A program made the position numbers and the translations under genes. A stretch of 28,063 nt of DNA, from positions 1 to 28,063 of the IMG/VR virus record IMGVR_UViG_3300004154_000036; one strand, given 5' to 3'. Shown in pieces: positions 1 to 8,172 of the stretch. Below the pieces are notes generated by a model. It searched no databases, was not told the DNA's origin, and saw only the letters and a program-made list of their open reading frames with translations. The DNA comes from a virus. Position 1 is the stretch's first letter. Each line of letters begins with the position of its first letter.

Positions 1-63
<63 letters not shown>

Positions 64-75
64 AATTTATATCAC

Positions 76-113
76 AAAAGGCTGATTTGCAGTAAGTTGC
101 GAATTAGCCTTTT
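76..113 (+). terminator. terminator-like hairpin after tRNA-Ser
   Basis: A 15-bp inverted repeat (76-90 with 99-113, two G-U pairs, 8-base loop) starts with AAAAGGCT and ends with AGCCTTTT. The A-stem/T-tail form works as a terminator for the tRNA and can also act for transcription coming from the other side. Confidence 0.75.
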
Positions 114-370
114 CTTATGTCAGCTCGCGGAAAAAAATAAGTAATTGAAAATCAGGGTCTAACAAAAGCCCGAGGACGCAGAATGTACAACTAAATTACA
201 ACAGCCACCCCGCAGAAGTTGTCGCGGACAGATTCATTGAATGTCCCCCAATCCTTTGTCAGAACGGGTTTTCGCAAGGATTTCGCTAAACCACAAACAA
301 TCTAAACCTATTACGATATATCCATAATAATCTTGCAATTTTTGACTCTTTTTTATAGAATGAAAACACT
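114..370. other. non-coding left attachment region upstream of integrase
   Basis: No convincing gene is seen here. The stretch contains imperfect inverted repeats, for example AATCCTT (about 251) with AAGGATT (about 276), and a GGACA...TGTCC dyad near 226-246, which could be integrase arm or excisionase sites. A TTTTTGACT followed by a T-rich stretch and TATAGAATG (340-362) partly resembles the late-gene motif found elsewhere in the window. It may carry the integrase promoter, but a -35/-10 pair is not clear. Confidence 0.4.
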
Positions 371-1540
371 ATGGGAAAGATTACAAAAAAATATTGCGAA
401 GGCAGACGTTCACCGTTCCAGCTTTCGTGGAGTGATAAAGGTAAGCGTATATCGCGCTTTTTCGATACGGAAGACGCTCGCGATGAGTTCTTGAAAGAAT
501 ACAGTTTTCTTGAAAACCAAAGCTTTCAAGGGCTGATGACTATAGATAAGAACGCCATCGAAGACATCGCCAGAATCGAGACTCTCCGCGGTTCTACGAG
601 CTATCGTGAACTATGGGAGTTCTGGACGAGACACCATAAGGACAGAGTCGTAATGAAGCTCTGGGATGCCTGCGACGCATATCTACGGGATATGATTCAG
701 AATAAAAAAGCAAATACCGAGCATATTCGGCATGTCCGCAGAATCCTTGAAGCGCTGGTAGAAATGTTCGGGGAAAGATTAGTCGAAGACATAAGGCGCG
801 AAGAATTGGAAGAATGGTTGTTTGCACTGCCATATTCGCCTGTCACGAAAAAGAATTATCGTTCGACTTTGTGCGCCTCTTGGAACTGGTTTGAAAAGCA
901 CAATTTTATCGATAAGAACATAGCAAAGGCTCTCGACTGCCCTGCCATAGACGCAGGTGAAATCGGCTTTCTTACAGTTACCGAAACTGAACAGCTTTTA
1001 CGCGCTAATGAAAAATCCGATCCCGAAATTTGCGGGCTTATGGCTCTCGGACTTTTTGCAGGGATGCGAACTTCGGCAATCCCAAGAGTCGCCTATGAAG
1101 AAATTTCAATGCGTAAAGGGATTCTGACGCCTGCAGAAAAGACGAAGAAAAAACGCCGCAATTATATCGAGAATCTCCCCGACAATTTATGGGCATGGCT
1201 CGAACGTACACCTCAAAGCGCATTCGGATGGTGCGAAAGGAAATTCAAAAAACGCAGAGAGTCAGCCCTTAGGCGTGCCGGACTTCTCGTCAACGGCTCT
1301 CAACTCAAAATGCCAGACAAAAACGGCAAGATACCGCAAAAGAAAATACCGCCTAAAAATGCCTTCCGCCATAGCTTCGCCAGCTACCACGTTGCATGGA
1401 AACGCGACTTCCAAGATACCGCGCTCATACTATCCCACCAAGGTACGGAGATTCTTTTCAAACACTATCGTGGCAACGCCACCAAGGAAGATGCCGAAAA
1501 ATACTTCGCAATTTATCCATCGGATTATCAGAAGGATTGA
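371..1540 (+). CDS. int: tyrosine recombinase / phage integrase
   Basis: This 389-residue protein should catalyse phage integration and excision at the adjacent tRNA-Ser. The C-terminal catalytic domain shows Arg233 in GMRTSAI, a lysine-rich beta-hairpin around KTKKKRR, Arg333-His334 in NAFRHSFASY, His356 in LSHQGTE and the nucleophile Tyr366 in KHYRG. The first position of the usual HxxR box is Asn330 (NAFR), a change seen in some integrases. The N-terminal half carries the arm-binding and core-binding (SAM-like) parts. The position next to a tRNA and at the phage end fits. No cI-like repressor gene neighbours it. The ATG at 371 is used; the SD is weak. Confidence 0.93.
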   Translation: MGKITKKYCEGRRSPFQLSWSDKGKRISRFFDTEDARDEFLKEYSFLENQSFQGLMTIDKNAIEDIARIETLRGSTSYRELWEFWTRHHKDRVVMKLWDACDAYLRDMIQNKKANTEHIRHVRRILEALVEMFGERLVEDIRREELEEWLFALPYSPVTKKNYRSTLCASWNWFEKHNFIDKNIAKALDCPAIDAGEIGFLTVTETEQLLRANEKSDPEICGLMALGLFAGMRTSAIPRVAYEEISMRKGILTPAEKTKKKRRNYIENLPDNLWAWLERTPQSAFGWCERKFKKRRESALRRAGLLVNGSQLKMPDKNGKIPQKKIPPKNAFRHSFASYHVAWKRDFQDTALILSHQGTEILFKHYRGNATKEDAEKYFAIYPSDYQKD

Positions 1541-1571
1541 CATTAAAAATCGGCGACATTGAATGTAAAAA

Positions 1572-2468
1572 ATGGCTCGCAAAAAATCTAAGAAAAAATC
1601 TTTTTCCACAAAATTTACCGTCTTTATTGTGATATTGGGTGTCTTGTTCGCATTAGCGCAATATTTTTATCCTACACAAGTAGAACAGGTTAAAAACAAG
1701 GTAAGCGAACTTGTCTCCGAATACACGCCCCAGCCGAAGTCTGATGATATTGTATATTTGGCGAATTCCGATGAGATTGCCGTAGGAAATTATCTGCCTG
1801 CCGCTACGCAAAAGGTTCAAATTCTCAAAAATATCGGCTACATATCTGCGTTTTCAAACGATCTTGGAGTTCCCCTATGGGTTGCGTATGTAGCGCAATA
1901 CCCATTCAAATTTAATACGGTGAGTCGCCCTTCAAGTTTCACCAGAGATTCAAGAGCATCGGGAAGCGCTGAGCATAAGGACTATTCGAATTCTGGCTAT
2001 GACAGAGGTCACATGGCGCCGAATTATGTCATTGGAATGTGCTATGGGGAACAGGCTCAAATGGAAACCTTTTTGCTTACAAATATCGTACCGCAAAAGG
2101 CGAATATGAATCGTGGAATTTGGAAGGATATTGAGCAGTATATTTCAAATGATTTGGCAAAAAAATACGGTAAAGTTCTCGTATTCATAGGTCCTATATT
2201 CGAACAGCCTATTCAGCGAATAAAAGGTAAAATTGCTATTCCTTCGGCTTGCTATGCTATTCTGATGACGAAAGGTTCTGATAACGCTATATACGCAATG
2301 GGCTTTATAGTGCCTCAAGCTCCTACAAAAAAGTACATCTGGGATTACTCTGTTCCTATTGATGAAATTGAGCGACTTACGGGAATAGACTTTCTTCCGC
2401 AATTGCCCGATGAACTTGAAAACAAGATAGAAGCGCGTAATGATATTGTTCCTTTTAAGGTAAAATAA
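1572..2468 (+). CDS. membrane-anchored DNA/RNA non-specific endonuclease (DRGH family)
   Basis: This 298-residue protein has a basic N-terminus followed by one hydrophobic segment (about residues 13-30, FTVFIVILGVLF...), then a linker and a beta-beta-alpha-metal nuclease domain. The catalytic signature YDRGHMAPN places the general base at His147, and NRGIWKDIE gives the metal-binding Asn180 and Glu188 with the 8-residue spacing seen in Serratia nuclease. The enzyme should cut DNA and RNA without sequence preference, probably outside or in the periplasm, held by the N-terminal anchor or exported. It follows the integrase by 31 bases and is not a normal phage replication gene, so it is probably cargo. 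A role in defence, nutrient scavenging or competence cannot be decided. No immunity protein is evident next to it. Confidence 0.85.
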   Translation: MARKKSKKKSFSTKFTVFIVILGVLFALAQYFYPTQVEQVKNKVSELVSEYTPQPKSDDIVYLANSDEIAVGNYLPAATQKVQILKNIGYISAFSNDLGVPLWVAYVAQYPFKFNTVSRPSSFTRDSRASGSAEHKDYSNSGYDRGHMAPNYVIGMCYGEQAQMETFLLTNIVPQKANMNRGIWKDIEQYISNDLAKKYGKVLVFIGPIFEQPIQRIKGKIAIPSACYAILMTKGSDNAIYAMGFIVPQAPTKKYIWDYSVPIDEIERLTGIDFLPQLPDELENKIEARNDIVPFKVK

Positions 2469-2746
2469 AAATCTTTCCTCAATTTACAAGGGATTGGCGG
2501 CTTTTACTAAAAAAATTCTTGTCGGAATAATGTGTTTTTGAGAATATATAACACGAAAATGAGAGAGGCATATCTCACTTTTCCGTCGGCAAGTATGGCG
2601 ACTGCTTGTCCACTCCGCATTGATTATAGGAGTGCGTATGTCCGCAAGGAATACTGACCCCTCCGAAGCTTTTGGGAGGCGCAAAAAAAGCAAAACTGCG
2701 CCTTTGTATGTCTTGCCGGATGTATCGGGGTGTAAATTTTCACTAT
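2469..2746. other. gap between nuclease and two-gene module
   Basis: No convincing gene is seen. A short ORF at 2620-2883 overlaps the following gene and looks spurious. Near 2660-2682 there is a CCTCC...GGAGG inverted repeat followed by an A-rich run, which may be a weak terminator or a regulatory hairpin. The promoter of the next gene pair probably lies here; a -10/-35 pair could not be fixed. Confidence 0.35.
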
Positions 2747-3916
2747 ATGGCAAAGAAGACACCTACAATATCAATGGCCCTGCTCTCGGGCATAGGAGAG
2801 CAAAAATTAAAAACTATACTTATTCCGATAAAGCCCATTCTCGAAGAAAAATCTCTCTGGTGGGAAACTGTGAGCGATTTTAAGCCTAGAGAGCTGACTA
2901 ATTTTTTACGGAGTAGCCGTGATCTTCCAAAAGAAGTTTCTGACGCCCTCTATGTAATAGGAACACTTGCTAAACCCGACTATGAAAGCTTCGTTATGGA
3001 TGCCTTTCTTAATACAGCCGTTGATGTTCCATCGTCCAATATAAAAGCGGCAGTACAGTTATGGGATATGTCTCCGCAAGAATGTTCTTCAATAATTGTA
3101 AGACAGGATGCCCTGCGCGGCAGAAAGTACAGCTACTATCGCCCAAAAATAAAGGATGAAAGCGTTTTGCAAATTCCTACGGAAGAGATGATAGAATCTG
3201 TCCGCAAAGAAATGTCCGATTGGTTTTTCAAAAACAACAAAGGCACTTATACTCTAATTTTATGCCATGAAGTTGAGGAGTGGATTTATTTCAGCATATT
3301 CCACGGCGGGCTGATTAAACGCGATAACGACGTAAATAGCGGAGAAGTTGGCGTTGTTACCTATCGCCCCGAATTATCAGATTTTGTACGCATAAACAAG
3401 ACGACGGGCGTTCTTGGAATTCATTTATCGGTTCGCAATAAGACCGTGGAAAATTATTATGTAAAAGCTTTCAATCAGCTATTTTTGCCCGACACTTCTT
3501 ATATCGCCCGCAATTGTTATACATTGGAGCCGTTAAAAGATGAAAACAAAATACAGATTGTCGGGGAGCTTGGTGCAAAAATTTCAGCGTTCTCTCTCAA
3601 AAAGGTATTTTTACAATTTAAGGACAACGAGGTTTGCATCAAGGGCGATAATTTAAAAACGCTTTGGAAAGATTGGAATCTGCGTATTGGCATGTTTAAA
3701 AAGGCGGATTTTGATGTTGTTTTCAACGGTGATGACAACCCCAAAAAGCTCACAATTATACCGCCCTACAGTGTCGATTTCCCCGAACGCTACGACGATG
3801 AAGATTTGAACGTGCTTCTCTGTGAAAATGGCTTCCTCATAGATGAAGAAGACGTACCTGAACCTATTCAAGAAGATTTATTCCATGCTCCAGAACCTGT
3901 CAGAATGGGCAACTAA
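2747..3916 (+). CDS. uncharacterised protein A of a two-gene cargo module
   Basis: This 389-residue soluble protein is not recognised. The frame is open back to a TTG at 2672, but no SD precedes that codon; the ATG at 2747 (MAKKTPTISM) is preferred, although a Cys-containing stretch (CMSCRMYRG) lies upstream in frame. No transmembrane segment or Walker motif is seen. Mixed alpha/beta content with a very acidic end (YDDEDLN, IDEEDVPEPIQEDLF) suggests a partner-binding tail. The next gene starts inside this one (ATG at 3885, stop here at 3914-3916), so the two are translationally coupled and likely act together. Between integrase and the replication genes, this is a typical site for phage cargo such as defence genes; that function is inference only. 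Confidence 0.75.
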   Translation: MAKKTPTISMALLSGIGEQKLKTILIPIKPILEEKSLWWETVSDFKPRELTNFLRSSRDLPKEVSDALYVIGTLAKPDYESFVMDAFLNTAVDVPSSNIKAAVQLWDMSPQECSSIIVRQDALRGRKYSYYRPKIKDESVLQIPTEEMIESVRKEMSDWFFKNNKGTYTLILCHEVEEWIYFSIFHGGLIKRDNDVNSGEVGVVTYRPELSDFVRINKTTGVLGIHLSVRNKTVENYYVKAFNQLFLPDTSYIARNCYTLEPLKDENKIQIVGELGAKISAFSLKKVFLQFKDNEVCIKGDNLKTLWKDWNLRIGMFKKADFDVVFNGDDNPKKLTIIPPYSVDFPERYDDEDLNVLLCENGFLIDEEDVPEPIQEDLFHAPEPVRMGN

Positions 3917-4895
3917 GTACGCTTGCCTTCCCAATAGCCTCAACGCTTGGCGGCAAATATGCGGAGAAAAATTGCCAAAAAACTTTCTTATAAAAAGCGA
4001 TAAGGAAGTTTCGGTGCTGTATTCGGACGGCTATTCTTTCGAGCTACAAAGCAGGTATGAAAAAAACGCGGTAGTCTATTCGGAAAATCTGGAAAAGAAA
4101 TTTGAAGTTGAGCGCAAAGAGCTTCTTCGGCTTGAACTCGACAAGGAAAAATTTTCGCAGGCTATCGCAAATGCAATAGAGCTGACACAGGATGTTGTCG
4201 CTTTTGAAAACGGAGACGGATACTACCTTGGGAGCCGTCAACTTGGCAGAAAGAAATACTCGATATTCCTACTATTTGACGCCCTGAACGCAGAGTATTC
4301 AGTCTCAAAATATGGAGATGCAATTCCTATAATTTTTGTTCTTTCAAAGACTGCGATAACCAAGGATATGTCGCGCTGGATTGCCGAACACGAAGGCATA
4401 TGTTTCGAGCTTCATAACGCCTTTCTTTTCGATGGAGAAAATATTACCTGCACGCAAAGTATCGCTGATATTGTAGGCTTTGGCGGAACATTGAATATCC
4501 CCGATACACAGCTTGTAAAATGGACAAAACGCCGCCCCGCAAATCCGAAATGGCAGCATATTAAAATCACCCTAGATGACCCCGATTACCTGTTCATACG
4601 CTTCGGTACTCCGTATGAGAATGTTCATTACGGACAACTCCCCGTGTTCGTCAAAAAAGCTGGCAAAATAAAGCAGAAGAATAAGCTCTGGTGGTTTCTG
4701 TTAAAACTTTCGCAAGACACGGAACACGACCATGAAGCGCATAAAAATTATCTTCCGAAATTGCGTAAATTTTTCAAAGATTTCTTTGAAATTTATGACA
4801 CTGATCCGCTTCCAATTAAAGACGGATACATAGACCCTCAGTTTGCAATAGATGTTTCTGAGCATATACTATCGGATGCAGGAAGGAACTTCTGA
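3885..4895 (+). CDS. uncharacterised protein B of a two-gene cargo module
   Basis: This 336-residue protein is not recognised. I use the ATG at 3885 (MLQNLSEWATKY), preceded by AGAAG, rather than the earlier in-frame ATG at 3843. The reading frame overlaps the end of protein A by 32 bases. It is rich in charged residues in the first third (EKKFEVERKELLRLELDKEKF, helical), followed by a hydrophobic beta-rich middle (YSIFLLFDAL, IPIIFVLSKTA) and a C-terminal part with KLWWFLLKLSQDTEHDHEAH. No catalytic motif is obvious. A strong intrinsic terminator follows 20 bases after the stop, so A and B form a closed two-gene unit separate from the early operon. An enzyme-plus-sensor or toxin-plus-antitoxin arrangement is possible but not shown. 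Confidence 0.75.
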   Translation: MLQNLSEWATKYACLPNSLNAWRQICGEKLPKNFLIKSDKEVSVLYSDGYSFELQSRYEKNAVVYSENLEKKFEVERKELLRLELDKEKFSQAIANAIELTQDVVAFENGDGYYLGSRQLGRKKYSIFLLFDALNAEYSVSKYGDAIPIIFVLSKTAITKDMSRWIAEHEGICFELHNAFLFDGENITCTQSIADIVGFGGTLNIPDTQLVKWTKRRPANPKWQHIKITLDDPDYLFIRFGTPYENVHYGQLPVFVKKAGKIKQKNKLWWFLLKLSQDTEHDHEAHKNYLPKLRKFFKDFFEIYDTDPLPIKDGYIDPQFAIDVSEHILSDAGRNF

Positions 4896-4915
4896 TAACA
4901 TTGCCGCTACTTTTC

Positions 4916-4942
4916 GCCTCTCGGTTTCGAGGGGCTTTTTTT
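4916..4942 (+). terminator. intrinsic terminator after two-gene module
   Basis: An 8-bp stem (4916-4923 with 4928-4935, one G-T pair, GTTT loop) is followed by seven T residues (4936-4942). It closes the cargo module and insulates it from the early phage operon. Confidence 0.9.
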
Positions 4943-5182
4943 GTGTCTAAAGTCTAAAATTTTTACGTCTTTTCGATTTTAGACCGAAGGGGAGAAATAT
5001 CGTTAACGCCTTAGTTGCAAGATAGTTGCGCGGTCTAGAATTCCGTCTAAAAAGTTTTAAAGTCTAAAAAGACCGCAGTCGGTTAGCGGCAGAGTTCAAT
5101 AATAAAAAATATAGAACTCCGCGTTAACCCGATAAATCCACTCTTCTGTCGCTTTTGGGAAAACGCACCAGATGTAAAAGCA
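4943..5182. promoter_or_regulatory. early control region with repeated GTCTAAA boxes
   Basis: Five direct copies of GTCTAAA or GTCTAGA lie at 4945, 4952, 5033, 5045 and 5062, and one reversed copy (TTTAGAC) at 4978. GTTAACGC (5002-5009) and its reverse complement (5121-5128) bracket the second half. A hairpin GCGG...AGTTC (5086-5097) with GAACTCCGC (5114-5122) lies in the probable leader of the 5183 gene. Repeated operator-like boxes directly upstream of the replication operon are what a lysogeny switch would need. No repressor gene is recognised nearby, and the promoter itself could not be placed with confidence. Confidence 0.6.
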
Positions 5183-5644
5183 ATGAAACCCATAAGCGAC
5201 AGTATGGAATTAAGCAATCGGGTTGCGCGCCTTGAAGAAGTTATCAGGGTGCAGAACGACCTTCTTGTCAATCTTACTGAGCGCGTTGGCGACACTTTTG
5301 CAAAGCAGGCATTCTCTGTGGAAGATTTGAAGCACCGCTGGAACTGCAAGGAAACTTGCGTACGCCGTATTGTCAAAGCCCACAAGCTGAAATTGCTTCG
5401 CGGCGCAGATGGAAAGCCGAGGAGTCCCATTGCCGTATTGAGAAGTTCGGTTCTCAAATATGAAAACGGAAACACTTTGATTCCGCTTCGCAAGCGTAAG
5501 ACAAAGCCCGTCCAAACTTGGTCGGACAATCCGTTTCTACCGAAGCCCGAATTCAAAATACCGTCTGGCAAAGGAGTTCGCAAATTAGGAGAACCTATAT
5601 GCGAATTACCGCAGGTAAAATCAACCGCCCTCAAAAGGGCGTAA
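5183..5644 (+). CDS. small DNA-binding (helix-turn-helix-like) early protein
   Basis: This 153-residue protein begins with a coiled-coil segment (residues 5-40, SNRVARLEEVIRVQNDLLVN...) and then a segment FSVEDLKHRWNCKETCVRRIVKAHKL (about 45-70) that resembles the winged helix-turn-helix of excisionase/MerR-type proteins. A basic stretch LRKRKTKP lies further on. It is the first gene of the early operon, directly behind the repeated GTCTAAA boxes, so a role as excisionase or operon regulator is plausible. Its end overlaps the start of the next gene by 46 bases. There is no clear SD in front of the ATG at 5183; the in-frame ATG at 5204 is an alternative start. Confidence 0.7.
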   Translation: MKPISDSMELSNRVARLEEVIRVQNDLLVNLTERVGDTFAKQAFSVEDLKHRWNCKETCVRRIVKAHKLKLLRGADGKPRSPIAVLRSSVLKYENGNTLIPLRKRKTKPVQTWSDNPFLPKPEFKIPSGKGVRKLGEPICELPQVKSTALKRA

Positions 5645-6594
5645 TATACGGTTGCGAAGGTGTCGGAAAAAGCACTTTTGCTTCAAAATTTCCCAAGCCA
5701 ATCTTTGCGGATTTGGAAGGGGGCACGGCGCACTTGGATGTCCAGCGAGCCGACATATCCTCTTGGGAAGAGCTACTGGCAACAATAGACGAACTGTCGA
5801 AAGATTCTAACGGATTCAAGACGTTCATCATGGACACGGCAGACTGGGCTGAACGTATGTGCGCTGCATTCTTGTGCAAGAAATACAAGAAGACAGGCAT
5901 AGAAGATTTTGGCTACGGCAAAGGCTATCAGTATCTGGCGGAGGAATTCGCTGGCATGCTGGGAAAACTTACGGCTCTGCAAAATAGCGGGATGCACGTC
6001 GTTTTGCTGGCACACTCGACAATCCGAAAGCTTGAACTTCCCGAAGAAACAGGCTCATACGACCACTATGAGCTGAAATGTTCAAAGACGGTATCGCCTC
6101 TTGTTAAGGAATGGGCGGACGGACTTCTGTTCGCAAATTATCGAACGACAGTTATTGCGAATTCTGACGGCAAAGGAAAAGCGGTCGGAGGCAAAGAACG
6201 TGTTCTTTACACGGAGCACACGGCATTTTGCGACGCAAAAAATCGTTGGGGCTTGTCGGGCATACTTCCTTTGTCTTTTGAAAGCGTGGCAGGAATATTC
6301 GGAATTCCCGAACTTTCTTCCGCTACCGAAAACGAAAGTGAAACTTTCGGCAACGTCGAAATCACTGATACCCGCAAAGCAAACATTACGCTTATCGAAA
6401 CTTCGATGGAGTTTTCAGGCGTGTCCGAAGCGGAGTTGAACGACTATTTGCGAGGGAATAATTCCAAGAAGAAAGTCTTTATCTCAAAGGAGCAGACATT
6501 CAGGGATCTCTCTGATTCATGGCTTGAAAAGATTTCCGCAGAAGATGCTTGGGAAAAAATCGAATCACAAATCGTTGCAGGGAGGGCAAAATAA
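5599..6594 (+). CDS. phage RecA-like ATPase, Sak4-type recombination protein
   Basis: This 331-residue protein has a Walker A motif GCEGVGKS at residues 18-25 and a Walker B TFIMD at 75-79, in the compact RecA-fold of the AAA_24/Sak4 group. These proteins act in phage DNA recombination and single-strand annealing, usually together with a single-stranded-DNA-binding partner; the next gene encodes a candidate partner. The start is the ATG at 5599, preceded by AGGAGA, not the longer open frame from 5518. The C-terminal quarter (LNDYLRGNNSKKKVFISKEQTFRDL) is not assigned. It belongs to the early operon with overlapping genes on both sides. Confidence 0.85.
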   Translation: MRITAGKINRPQKGVIYGCEGVGKSTFASKFPKPIFADLEGGTAHLDVQRADISSWEELLATIDELSKDSNGFKTFIMDTADWAERMCAAFLCKKYKKTGIEDFGYGKGYQYLAEEFAGMLGKLTALQNSGMHVVLLAHSTIRKLELPEETGSYDHYELKCSKTVSPLVKEWADGLLFANYRTTVIANSDGKGKAVGGKERVLYTEHTAFCDAKNRWGLSGILPLSFESVAGIFGIPELSSATENESETFGNVEITDTRKANITLIETSMEFSGVSEAELNDYLRGNNSKKKVFISKEQTFRDLSDSWLEKISAEDAWEKIESQIVAGRAK

Positions 6595-7043
6595 TGAGTT
6601 CTTCCGAAAACGAAAGATTGGATTGGAATTCGCCAACATCGGTTGATGCGAAGGAATTCAAAGTTTTGCCCGCAAACACTGAGGTCGGCTTCACCGTAGT
6701 CGAATTTGAACGAGCCACCACCGCCAAGGGGGACAACATGGCAAAGATTTCTTTACGCTGTGAAACTTCTGACGGGCTGACTGCTACGATTAAAGAAAAT
6801 CTTGTGCTTATCCGCAACTGCGAATGGCGCATAAATCAGCTCTTTAGGAGCGTCGGACTCCGCAAACACGGGGAAACTTCTGTTCCCAAATGGGGTGAAC
6901 TCAAAGGTTCACGCGGACGCGCGCGTCTTGGTGTTGAGCAATGGGTCGGCAAAGACGGTAAGACTTATGACGGCAACGTCATTAAGGATTACCTTGAGCC
7001 GAACGAAACCGCCGCCGCCGAAAGCGACGAGGACTTATTCTAA
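6594..7043 (+). CDS. DUF669-like, probable ssDNA-binding protein
   Basis: This 149-residue protein overlaps the preceding ATPase gene by one base (TAATG), with GGGAGG in front. The N-terminus (DWNSPTSVDAKEFKVLPANTEVGFTVVEFE) matches the DUF669 pattern often found next to Sak4-type ATPases, where it probably binds single-stranded DNA. The end AAAESDEDLF is acidic with a terminal Phe, like the C-terminal tip of bacterial SSB that recruits repair enzymes. Identification rests on pattern and neighbourhood, not on a full alignment. Confidence 0.75.
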   Translation: MSSSENERLDWNSPTSVDAKEFKVLPANTEVGFTVVEFERATTAKGDNMAKISLRCETSDGLTATIKENLVLIRNCEWRINQLFRSVGLRKHGETSVPKWGELKGSRGRARLGVEQWVGKDGKTYDGNVIKDYLEPNETAAAESDEDLF

Positions 7044-7054
7044 GGAGGTTTGTC

Positions 7055-7696
7055 ATGAATTTTATCATATTTGATATAGAAACGGCAGGACTTCCAAAAG
7101 ATGAAATCTCGCACCTCATACCTGAATTCGAAGCTCCTTCTAACTATAAGGACGCGGAGAAAATACAAACGTACAAAGAGCGCAAGCAGGAAGAATGGCT
7201 CTTGGATTCGGCGCTGTCGGCTGTCAGCGGTAAGATTCTAGCAATCGGGTTTCAGAAAAACCACGATGCAATCGACATTATTTCTGACGACAACGAGGCA
7301 GAAGTTCTACGCCGCTTCTGGGAATTGTATAGGGAAAATGCGGATGCAACGTTCATAGGCTTCAACTCCAATAGCTTTGACGTTCCGTTTTTGCTTAGAC
7401 GTTCGTGGAAGCATAAGGTGCTGGTTCCGAATATTCTTAGCGGAAGATTTTTGAACGGTCGCTTTATGGACTTGGCGCAAATTTGGGCGTGCGGAACTGG
7501 CGAGCGCATATCGCTTAAAAATCTGGCAAGGTTTTTTGGCGTAGGCTCAAAAGACCAAAGCGGTGCGAATTTTGCATCTATGTGGCAAGCAAACAGGGAT
7601 GTCGCAATAGAATATCTGAAAAACGACATCGCCCTTACCAAAGCCGTCGCGGTTGCGATGGACATCATGGAAGATGACGACGGAGGGCTTTTCTAA
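7055..7696 (+). CDS. DnaQ/PolB-like 3'-5' exonuclease
   Basis: This 213-residue protein has the DEDD exonuclease motifs: Exo I FDIETAG (Asp7, Glu9), Exo II GFNSNSFDVPFL and Exo III with the late Asp in YLKNDIALTKAV. It should degrade DNA ends from the 3' side, as in recombination-dependent phage replication. A full AAGGAGG SD lies at 7042-7048. It ends MEDDDGGLF, again an acidic tail with terminal Phe like an SSB tip. Its stop overlaps the next start (TAATG). Confidence 0.88.
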   Translation: MNFIIFDIETAGLPKDEISHLIPEFEAPSNYKDAEKIQTYKERKQEEWLLDSALSAVSGKILAIGFQKNHDAIDIISDDNEAEVLRRFWELYRENADATFIGFNSNSFDVPFLLRRSWKHKVLVPNILSGRFLNGRFMDLAQIWACGTGERISLKNLARFFGVGSKDQSGANFASMWQANRDVAIEYLKNDIALTKAVAVAMDIMEDDDGGLF

Positions 7697-8172
7697 TGAA
7701 AACTGTAATCATTGGAATTGACTCCGGCGCAAGCGGTGGCGTTGCAATAATATTCCCGAACGGAGAGGCGCAAGCCTCTCCCATCGGGAGTGTTTCAGAC
7801 CTCTGTGAAGTTTTCAAAGATGCTATAAGGCATTCTGAGAAAAGCGGGTACTTTATTGAAGCGGTGCTTGAAGAAGTTACGGGGTATATAGGTGGCAAAC
7901 CACAGCCTGCAAGTCGCTCCTTTGTTTTGGGAAAATCGTACGGTGCAATTATCGGACTACTCATAGGTTTGGAAATTCCGTTTCGTACGGTGCGTCCGCA
8001 AAAATGGCAGTCAGGATTGTCGGGGGTAAAAGGTCTTTCTTATGCGCAGAGAAAACGCAAATTGAAGGATTATGCGGTTCAAATGTATCCGCATTTAAAG
8101 CCGACTTTAAAAACTGCCGACGCGATTTTAATCGCAAATTTCTGGAAAGGAGTTTTGAGCCATGAAGCTTAG
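7696..8172 (+). CDS. RuvC-like Holliday junction resolvase
   Basis: This 158-residue protein has an RNase H-fold pattern of RuvC type: GIDSGASGG with the first catalytic Asp9, a central Glu in VLEEVTGY and a C-terminal Asp142 in KTADAILIANFW. It should resolve branched DNA made during phage recombination before packaging. It starts on the stop of the exonuclease gene and its own end overlaps the helicase start by 11 bases, so it is part of the same coupled operon. Confidence 0.87.
   Translation: MKTVIIGIDSGASGGVAIIFPNGEAQASPIGSVSDLCEVFKDAIRHSEKSGYFIEAVLEEVTGYIGGKPQPASRSFVLGKSYGAIIGLLIGLEIPFRTVRPQKWQSGLSGVKGLSYAQRKRKLKDYAVQMYPHLKPTLKTADAILIANFWKGVLSHEA

Noticed and set aside
2672-2746. TTG start at 2672 extending protein A by 25 residues
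   Set aside because: No SD before TTG and an ATG with usual N-terminal sequence at 2747. The Cys-containing extension is noted but not adopted.
2620-2883. 87-residue ORF before protein A
   Set aside because: It overlaps protein A in another frame, has no homologous look and covers a hairpin; no SD.
5083-5634. 183-residue minus-strand ORF
   Set aside because: Antisense to the 5183 gene, Ser/Arg/Leu-rich composition typical of a shadow frame, no supporting signals.
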